Shown one piece after another: positions 8,774 to 13,451 of a stretch of 13,451 nucleotides of DNA; within the stretch, counting starts at the first letter, position 1; every line of letters starts with the position of its first letter. Source of the stretch: Desulfovibrio sp. Its GTDB lineage: Bacteria; Desulfobacterota; Desulfovibrionia; Desulfovibrionales; Desulfovibrionaceae. Below the pieces are notes generated by a model. It saw nothing but the letters and a program-made list of their open reading frames with translations, searched no databases and had not been told where the DNA came from. Position numbers and translations under genes: made by a program. The stretch covers positions 1-13,451 of the forward strand of contig JAQVZK010000023.1 in assembly GCA_028708195.1 (NCBI GenBank), given 5' to 3'.

Positions 8774-9868
8774 TTATTCAGTATACAGCGTCAAATAAAG
8801 GTCGCCCTGCCAGGGGCCAACGTGTTTGCCCAGGCCGCGTAGGCGTATGGGCCTACCCACGGCAAAGTCTGGTGGCAGGGTTATTTCAACCGTTTTGAGT
8901 TCAGCCTGCAGGCCCTGCCGAATCTGAAGGCGCACACGGTAGCCCGGCATCAGCTTGGTGGCTGGCAGGGTGAGGCTTTGTTCTTCGTCGATCTGGCGAC
9001 GCAGCCAACCCTTGACCATGCCGGTGACGTTGCGCGTCATGTCCGAAGACCATTTGGATGTGCCCCCGGCCAGATTGTCTTTATGCAGGGTGGTGTTTTG
9101 CCTTGCTTTTGGCGCGGGTTTTGGTTTTGCGCGGCTTTGAGGGGCAGATTCTGCAGTTTGGGGGCGGGGTTCCTGTTGCTGCGGCTTTTCTGTCTGCTGC
9201 TTGTTCAGCTCGCTGTAAATATCTTCAAAGACGCGGCGGGCAAAGGGGTCGTTGAGCAGGTCGCGCAGCACGTCTTGCTCGGCATAGGCCGCACCCGCTG
9301 CCTCTGCACGGGCTTCTGCATTGGCGTCAGCCTGAGCGCTGGCCGTGGCTCTGCCGTTATCAGCACGAGATTTTTCAGATTGATTTGGCCGGGACTGTTC
9401 TGATTGGCCTGCCCTGGGTTTTTCAGCTTGATCCGCCCGAGATTTATCGGGGCCGGAGCCTGCGGCGGCACCCGCCATTTTTTCCGCATTTTCACGCTGC
9501 GCTTTTTGGGCCGTGTCGTCGTTGGTTGGCGGCGACTGCGGCTTGCTTTCGGCCTGCTGTTCTGGCTGGGCCGCTTCGGCGTGCTTTTTGTCTTTACTTT
9601 CTTTTTTGGCTTTGTGTGCGCCCTGACGGGCTTCAGCCCTTTGTTTGACCTCATCCTCATGCTTGAGGATTCCAGAAAGGGCGACATAGGCCTCGTTGAG
9701 CAACTGGAATTCGCGGCTGGCTTCAGCGTTGCCGGGGTTCAGGTCAGGGTGCAGCTCAAAGGCGCGCTTGCGATAAGCGCTTTTGACCGCAGCGAGGTCT
9801 GCGTTCTTCTCCAGCTTGAGAACACTATAGCATTCCCTGAGGGATATCTGGCGGGTACGGCGGCGCAT
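8774..9868 (-). CDS. Divergent J-domain (DnaJ-like) protein
   Basis: J-proteins stimulate the ATPase of Hsp70/DnaK and bring it substrates. This 364-residue protein has a J domain at about 10-65 with the essential HPD at 40-42 (ELHPDLNPGN). Residues 70-260 form a long charged, Gln/Ala/Lys-rich region, probably disordered, with four imperfect octapeptides at 142-173. An isolated conserved-looking patch (about 198-222, LLNDPFARRVFEDIYSEL) follows. The C-terminus (about 298-364) resembles the last part of a DnaJ/CbpA substrate-binding domain, with ITLPPDFAVGRPIRLRGLGK and GDLYLTL. There is no Gly/Phe region and no zinc-finger CxxCxGxG repeat, so it is not DnaJ itself. A specialised co-chaperone is likely. 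The ATG is four bases after the stop of the YkgJ-type gene, with no good Shine-Dalgarno, suggesting translational coupling. Confidence 0.88.
   Translation of the reverse strand: MRRRTRQISLRECYSVLKLEKNADLAAVKSAYRKRAFELHPDLNPGNAEASREFQLLNEAYVALSGILKHEDEVKQRAEARQGAHKAKKESKDKKHAEAAQPEQQAESKPQSPPTNDDTAQKAQRENAEKMAGAAAGSGPDKSRADQAEKPRAGQSEQSRPNQSEKSRADNGRATASAQADANAEARAEAAGAAYAEQDVLRDLLNDPFARRVFEDIYSELNKQQTEKPQQQEPRPQTAESAPQSRAKPKPAPKARQNTTLHKDNLAGGTSKWSSDMTRNVTGMVKGWLRRQIDEEQSLTLPATKLMPGYRVRLQIRQGLQAELKTVEITLPPDFAVGRPIRLRGLGKHVGPWQGDLYLTLYTE
9350..9445. repeat. 24-bp (octapeptide) repeats in the J-protein linker
   Basis: Four consecutive eight-residue units on the minus strand: KSRADQAE, KPRAGQSE, QSRPNQSE and KSRADNGR. 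They are diverged at the DNA level, so this is an old in-frame duplication within the disordered linker. Confidence 0.7.
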
Positions 9869-9871
9869 GGT

Positions 9872-10321
9872 TTATTTGAGGATCAGGGCGTTGGCTTCGC
9901 AGCGGCTGTCACTGGCCAGCAGATCATTCTGGTGCAGGTAACGACGCCCGGCTTCGGCAAATTCTGTGTGCAGGGCTTCTATGTTTATGCCGGGGCAGAA
10001 CTCTTTGGCCATAGCAAGGCTTGCGGGATCTTCGATGTTGCCGCGAAAAAAAGGCCATGCCCTGCATATGGCCGGCTTGCCTTCGTGTACGCCACAGCCT
10101 TGCCCCTGCTTAAAAAAGACACAATACCCGTCAGCACCACTGCGGATTTTAAGCTTGTCGCCAACGTGGTAGCAGTAAAGCTCAACAACTGTTTCCGGGG
10201 CTTGCCCCAGGTGGGCGGCCAGGCGTGTGAGGTCTGTGGGGCTGACCACAATTCCGCCGCTGCCTTCGCAGCAGTGGCCGCACATGCGGCAGTTGAAAAC
10301 CTTATCCGATGCAAGAGACAT
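9872..10321 (-). CDS. YkgJ-type cysteine-cluster protein
   Basis: This 149-residue protein belongs to the YkgJ/CxxCxxCC family, small soluble proteins thought to bind zinc or an iron-sulfur cluster; a biochemical role is generally not established. It carries CRMCGHCCEG (C11, C14, C17, C18), then C50, C67, C76 in GCGVHEGKPAICRAWPF, C86 and C109. This is the family's usual layout: the N-terminal cluster, later CxF...CxxYxxRPxxCRxxP-like cysteines and a final FCPG. ATG 10321 has AAGGAT eight bases upstream, overlapping the stop of the CoA-binding gene. The gene starts four bases after that stop and ends three bases before the J-protein start, so the three are almost certainly co-transcribed. Maturation or protection of a metal protein with the J-protein is a possible but untested idea. 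Confidence 0.88.
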   Translation of the reverse strand: MSLASDKVFNCRMCGHCCEGSGGIVVSPTDLTRLAAHLGQAPETVVELYCYHVGDKLKIRSGADGYCVFFKQGQGCGVHEGKPAICRAWPFFRGNIEDPASLAMAKEFCPGINIEALHTEFAEAGRRYLHQNDLLASDSRCEANALILK

Positions 10322-10325
10322 GAGC

Positions 10326-10757
10326 TTATCCTTGAGTCTTGGCGGCCTTGGGCAGCAGTTGGGCGTGAGCCACCATAATGCAATTGTCTTCGATCACGGT
10401 GATGCCTGCGGGCACCAGCAGGGCGCGCGCTTCGGGCGAGTGGATGCCCTGTTGCATCCAGAAAATCGCGGGCTGCCACGGCAGGGCCAGCACTTCGCGA
10501 GCGTGGCCGGGGCAGTATTGAGGAGCACGAAAAAGATTAACAATGTCAACAGGACAGGGCAGGGCCGCCAGGTCAGGATAGGCCGTAAGCCCCCAGACAG
10601 TCTTGCGCACGGGGTGCACAGGGTAAACTTCGTACCCCACATCCATCAGATAGCGCCCCACGCGGTCCACAGCCTGATCGGGTTTGTCCTTGGCCCCCAC
10701 TATGGCGATGCGGCGCGCTTGTTCAAGCTGGCTGCGCAGTTCTTTGTGATCCTGCAT
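10326..10757 (-). CDS. CoA-binding domain protein, YccU type
   Basis: This 143-residue single-domain protein has the Rossmann-like CoA_binding_2 fold, related to the CoA-binding part of succinyl-CoA synthetase and of acyltransferases. It has RRIAIVGAKDKPD (15-27), GYEVYPVHP (41-49), VDIVNLFRAP (70-79), the WMQQGI motif (100-105) and VIEDNCIMVAH (121-131), all as in the YccU family. It is cytoplasmic with no membrane segment; the ligand and physiological role are not settled for this family. ATG 10757 has GAGGA four bases upstream. It heads the tight three-gene operon with the cysteine-cluster and J-domain genes. A gap of 117 bases separates it from the antiporter gene, with a weak promoter candidate. 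Confidence 0.92.
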   Translation of the reverse strand: MQDHKELRSQLEQARRIAIVGAKDKPDQAVDRVGRYLMDVGYEVYPVHPVRKTVWGLTAYPDLAALPCPVDIVNLFRAPQYCPGHAREVLALPWQPAIFWMQQGIHSPEARALLVPAGITVIEDNCIMVAHAQLLPKAAKTQG

Positions 10758-10819
10758 ACGGTCCTCAAAAAAGTAGTGGTGGCAGACTGTCCGGGCTACC
10801 GCCCCAAAAAGGGTCTTCT

Positions 10820-10848
10820 ATGCTAGACGGCTACGGAAAAATGCGCAA
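10820..10848 (-). promoter_or_regulatory. Weak promoter candidate for the CoA-binding/YkgJ/J-protein operon
   Basis: On the minus strand TTGCGC (10843-10848), a 17-base spacer and TAGCAT (10820-10825) lie about 60 bases before the first start codon. The -10 matches the sigma-70 consensus at four of six positions and the -35 at three of six. I see no terminator between the antiporter gene and this point, so read-through from upstream is also possible. Confidence 0.35.
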
Positions 10849-10874
10849 GCCTTGCTGATCAATAAACGTGCTTT

Positions 10875-12902
10875 TCAGGTTGCCGGCTGCAGATGCTCCC
10901 GGTCATTTTCTTTGTTTTTGCCAGAGGCCCGCACAGGCCCGGAAAAAAGCGGCGTCACGGCGATAATTTTATCTGTTTTACCGAACAGATATACGATGTC
11001 GCCATTTTCAAAAACCGCATCCGGCCCAGGCGATGCATGGGTGATGCCCTCACGCAGAATTGCGATAACCGTGACTGCATGTCTGCGGCGCAGTTCCGTC
11101 TGGGCAAGGCTTTGCCCGCACAGGGGTGAATCCGTACCAAGGCGCACGGCCTGCACGCCCATATCCGGCAGGCGGTTTATTGTGCTGTTGAGCGAGTCCA
11201 TAGGAGAGCTCATGCGGCGGATCATGCGGTAATTTTCCTGCCTGATGCGGGCTGCAAACGTATCAACATCCTGCCGTGGCACAAGGTATTGGCTGAGAAC
11301 TCTGGTAAAAATTTCGATGGACGTTTCAAATTCTTCGGCAATGACTTCGTCCGCACCCAGTTGGCGCAGGGGTGCCACCTCGGTCACAAAGCGCGTGCGC
11401 GCAATAATGTGCAGGTTGGGGTTGAAGCGGCGGGCTTCAATTGTAATAGCCCTCACGGCCGATGGATCAGAAATGACGATAACCAGCACTCGCGCCCGGG
11501 TGACGCCAAGGTGCTCCAGCACCACAGGCTGCGAGGCGTCACCGTGGGCAATGGGTTCTTTATGGCGGTAGCGGCTGACAGTTTCAGGGTTCATTTCAAG
11601 AATGGTATACTCAATGCCCGATTCTTTGGCCACGTGGGCCAGATGTTTGCCGCTGATGCCGAAACCCACGATGATAAGGTGGTCTTTCATGTGGTTTTCT
11701 TCTTTGTCAGACGCGGCAGCAGCCTGCTCGGTGGGGGCGCACTGGCCAGCCAGTTTGCATGCCAGGCGGGGGGCAATGGCCATAAGGCCGGGGGTGATCA
11801 TCATGGTCAGCACGCTTACGTCGAGAAAATTCTGGTAGGCGTCCATGTCAAAAAGTCCGGCGGCCATGCCGGATGCCGCCAGAACAAAGGCAAATTCACC
11901 CACCTGCGCCAGCGATAAAGAAGTGATAATGGCGGCGCGCAGGGGATAGCCCTGTACCAGCACCGCGGGTAGCGTAAGCAGGCTTTTGACGACAATGAAC
12001 AGGACCGTAAGCCCGATGATGGAAAAAAAGTGCTGCCCAAAAAATTCCACATTGAGCATCATGCCAACGGAAATGAAAAAAAGGCTCATGAAAACGTCAC
12101 GGTAGGGCAGAATGCCCGAAATGACGCTCATGCTGTATTCGGACCGCGCCAGCAGAAGACCAGCCATAAAAGCGCCCAGCGACAAAGAAAGCCCCAAAAA
12201 ATTGGTCAGCAGCGCCATGCCCATGCAAAGGCCAAGGGTGGTCAACAGCAGGATTTCTCTCGTACGGGTGCGCACCACGGCTTCCATGAGCCGGTCAAGG
12301 CCAAAGCGGGCAAAAAGCAGTACGCCGACCGTTGCAAGCACCACCCACAAGATGGAAAAAAAGACGCTTTCAAACGAAAGGTCCAGCGTGCCTGAAAGCA
12401 GGGGCACGCACAGCAGCATGGGGGCCACCATAATGTCCTGAAAAACCAGAATAGCCAGAGAAAGTCGGCCTGTTGGCGTATTGGTGGTGCCACGCTCCTG
12501 CATGATGCGCAGCACAATGGCCGATGACGAGAGCGCCACCAGACAGCCCATAAAGACGCCTTGCTGGTATGTGTAGCCGCCAAGAAGCGCAAGCCCCATA
12601 ACGGCCAGAACAGTCAGCCCTATTTGCAGGCTGCCACCAAGAAAAACTGGCCGTTTCAGCCGGTTAAGCGCCTCGCCTGAAAGTTCCATGCCTATGGTGA
12701 AAAGCAGCATGGCAACGCCAAGATCCGCCACATGCCCAATGGCTTCGCGGTCGCTGACTATGCCAAGCAGGGAGGGGCCACAAAGAACGCCTGTAAGTAA
12801 AAAACCCACCGTAGCGGGTAGTTTGATTTTGTTACAGGTAACGGTGACGAAAATAGAAAGGAGAAAAATGATGACTATTTCATCAAGCAAGGGAACGTCC
12901 AT
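10875..12902 (-). CDS. KefB/KefC-type CPA2 cation:proton antiporter with RCK domains
   Basis: A 675-residue inner-membrane protein of the CPA2 family, probably a K+/H+ or Na+/H+ antiporter gated by cytoplasmic nucleotide binding. The membrane domain covers about residues 5-380 (some 12 helices) and includes CGPSLLGI, LFTIGMELS, LVFQDIMVAP (the family's FQD), GAFMAGLLLARSEY and LFFISVGMMLN. An RCK/TrkA-N domain starts near 407 with GFGISG (413-418) and the ribose-binding Glu436 in ILEMNPE. A TrkA-C domain (about 585-655, ending GDIVYLFGKTDKI) follows, which E. coli KefB/C lack as I recall. The frame is open upstream to 13139, but ATG 12902 has GGAGG four bases upstream and begins exactly at the first membrane helix. 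No KefF/KefG-like quinone reductase gene is adjacent. Confidence 0.93.
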   Translation of the reverse strand: MDVPLLDEIVIIFLLSIFVTVTCNKIKLPATVGFLLTGVLCGPSLLGIVSDREAIGHVADLGVAMLLFTIGMELSGEALNRLKRPVFLGGSLQIGLTVLAVMGLALLGGYTYQQGVFMGCLVALSSSAIVLRIMQERGTTNTPTGRLSLAILVFQDIMVAPMLLCVPLLSGTLDLSFESVFFSILWVVLATVGVLLFARFGLDRLMEAVVRTRTREILLLTTLGLCMGMALLTNFLGLSLSLGAFMAGLLLARSEYSMSVISGILPYRDVFMSLFFISVGMMLNVEFFGQHFFSIIGLTVLFIVVKSLLTLPAVLVQGYPLRAAIITSLSLAQVGEFAFVLAASGMAAGLFDMDAYQNFLDVSVLTMMITPGLMAIAPRLACKLAGQCAPTEQAAAASDKEENHMKDHLIIVGFGISGKHLAHVAKESGIEYTILEMNPETVSRYRHKEPIAHGDASQPVVLEHLGVTRARVLVIVISDPSAVRAITIEARRFNPNLHIIARTRFVTEVAPLRQLGADEVIAEEFETSIEIFTRVLSQYLVPRQDVDTFAARIRQENYRMIRRMSSPMDSLNSTINRLPDMGVQAVRLGTDSPLCGQSLAQTELRRRHAVTVIAILREGITHASPGPDAVFENGDIVYLFGKTDKIIAVTPLFSGPVRASGKNKENDREHLQPAT

Positions 12903-12975
12903 GAGGCCTCCGGTGCGAAAAAATATCACCACAACCGTTGCCACGCAAGTCTCATTAATAAATACGGATAAGTAG

Positions 12976-13004
12976 CTTATATTTAACGGTGAGCGCGGCG
13001 TGAA
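12976..13004 (-). promoter_or_regulatory. Promoter candidate for the antiporter gene
   Basis: On the minus strand TTCACG (12999-13004), a 17-base spacer and TATAAG (12976-12981) match the sigma-70 consensus at four and five positions respectively. Transcription would start near 12969, giving a leader of roughly 70 bases before ATG 12902. The local AT-rich patch within a GC-rich stretch supports the choice. Confidence 0.45.
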
Positions 13005-13214
13005 GGGGGCGCGCATTGCGCAGGGGCTGCTCGCGTAAGCGCCGGGGCAGGAAGGGAGCCGCTTTGGCGTGGGATATTTGTGCCCTTTGGGCGCGGGTCT
13101 CTCGGCACGTTCCCTGATACCGCTGCTGGGCTTTCCCATTATCGCATGCCTGCGAGGGCTGCACGGCTCGAGCTTCGGGCGCTTCCCTCCCTGCTATTTT
13201 CTGTTTATGTCAAA
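13005..13214. other. GC-rich spacer without an assigned gene
   Basis: The non-coding interval 12903-13286 holds the antiporter promoter at its left end and a terminator at its right end. Between them I see only a small palindrome (GCGC ATT GCGC, 13011-13021) and short complementary GC segments, such as AAGCGCC/GGCGCTT near the ends of 13036-13189 on the minus strand. Open frames on both strands cross it but have poor composition and no ribosome-binding site. A structured small RNA is possible but not demonstrated. Confidence 0.4.
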
Positions 13215-13252
13215 GGGCCGGAACCTTCTGCCATTAAAGAAGGTTCCGGCCC
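13215..13252 (-). terminator. Terminator for the truncated gene at the right edge
   Basis: A perfect 15-bp stem (13215-13229 with 13238-13252), inner sequence AGAAGGTTCCGGCCC, has an eight-base loop. It lies 34 bases after the stop codon of the minus-strand gene at the right edge. On that strand it is followed by TTTGACAT, a short T-run. Confidence 0.8.
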
Positions 13253-13286
13253 GTCTGTGCGTTGGAATGCAGTGGTCAAGCCATGC

Positions 13287-13451
13287 TTAAATCTTTACAA
13301 GCTCGTATTCGCGGTTGCCGAGGCCGATTTCTTCGCCATACTCCAGTTGCACGGGGCCGCGTGTGTTGGGCCAGCGGGCCGTGAACTTGTCCAGTGTTCT
13401 GTTCTTGTCGTCCAGTTCGGCGCAGAGGCTGGGTGCCTTGTTCACAAGGTC
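13287..13451 (-). CDS. C-terminal 54 residues of an unrecognised protein
   Basis: The gene starts beyond the window. The visible end contains LDDKNRTLDKF, ARWPNTRGPVQLEYGEEIG and the terminus REYELVKI, followed by TAA and a terminator. It is soluble-looking and charged, with codon use like the neighbouring genes. The RWPNTRGPVQLEYGEE segment looks like a compact conserved tail of an enzyme, but I cannot name the family from this fragment. Confidence 0.7.
   Translation of the reverse strand, partial: DLVNKAPSLCAELDDKNRTLDKFTARWPNTRGPVQLEYGEEIGLGNREYELVKI

Noticed and set aside
9404..10378. 324-codon plus-strand frame with a hydrophobic Phe-rich N-terminus that could be mistaken for a membrane protein
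   Set aside because: It is the complement of the Lys/Glu/Gln-rich J-protein linker and the YkgJ-type gene; Lys and Glu codons read backwards as Phe and Leu codons.
13044..13062. GGCAGGAAGGGAGCC resembles the GGAAGGGAGCAGCC loop of bacterial SRP RNA
   Set aside because: The bases 5' of the GGAA loop (GCA) cannot pair as in the SRP apical stem, and the opposite strand of the conserved internal loop is missing.
12903..13139. In-frame N-terminal extension of the antiporter back to 13139
   Set aside because: The 79 extra residues have no transporter character, a GGAGG site and the first membrane helix mark ATG 12902, and the likely promoter lies inside the extension.

Overview
The window reads as chromosomal DNA of a sulfate-reducing deltaproteobacterium close to Desulfovibrio. 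This is an inference from the GC-rich composition with strong third-position bias (which opens long antisense frames), the gene set, and a C-rich/G-rich intergenic palindrome of a kind I associate with that genus. There is no phage, transposase, CRISPR or integrase gene, and I found no tRNA or rRNA.

Left part (1-6342). The 3' end of aat (N-end-rule aminoacyl transferase) runs tail to tail into a small unknown gene on the minus strand; the two overlap by 40 bases. That gene diverges from uvrB (nucleotide excision repair). A 254-base spacer with a nested palindrome separates uvrB from ligA (NAD-dependent DNA ligase), and dapB (lysine/diaminopimelate pathway) follows ligA after 23 bases. A strong hairpin closes this rightward block.

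Middle part (6375-8672). An EamA-type 10-helix transporter on the minus strand diverges from a small gene whose N-terminus looks like a ribbon-helix-helix DNA-binding fold. The AT-rich region between them holds a 10+10 bp inverted repeat and a good Shine-Dalgarno in front of a two-codon ORF (ATG GCA TAA) lying in frame with the small gene. A classic terminator separates it from panD (aspartate 1-decarboxylase, beta-alanine for pantothenate/CoA). Two long hairpins lie between panD and the convergent leftward block.

Right part (8716-13451, all minus strand). In transcription order: a KefB/KefC-type antiporter with two RCK domains, a YccU-type CoA-binding protein, a YkgJ-type cysteine-cluster protein and a divergent J-domain protein. 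The last three are 3-4 bases apart and probably form one operon, perhaps also reached from the antiporter promoter. The far right has the last 54 codons of an unrecognised gene with its terminator.

Most of the window is housekeeping. The least explained parts are the ribbon-helix-helix-like gene and its leader, the CoA-binding/cysteine-cluster/J-protein operon, and the small unknown gene between aat and uvrB. I see no clear evidence for a wholly new defence or mobile system.
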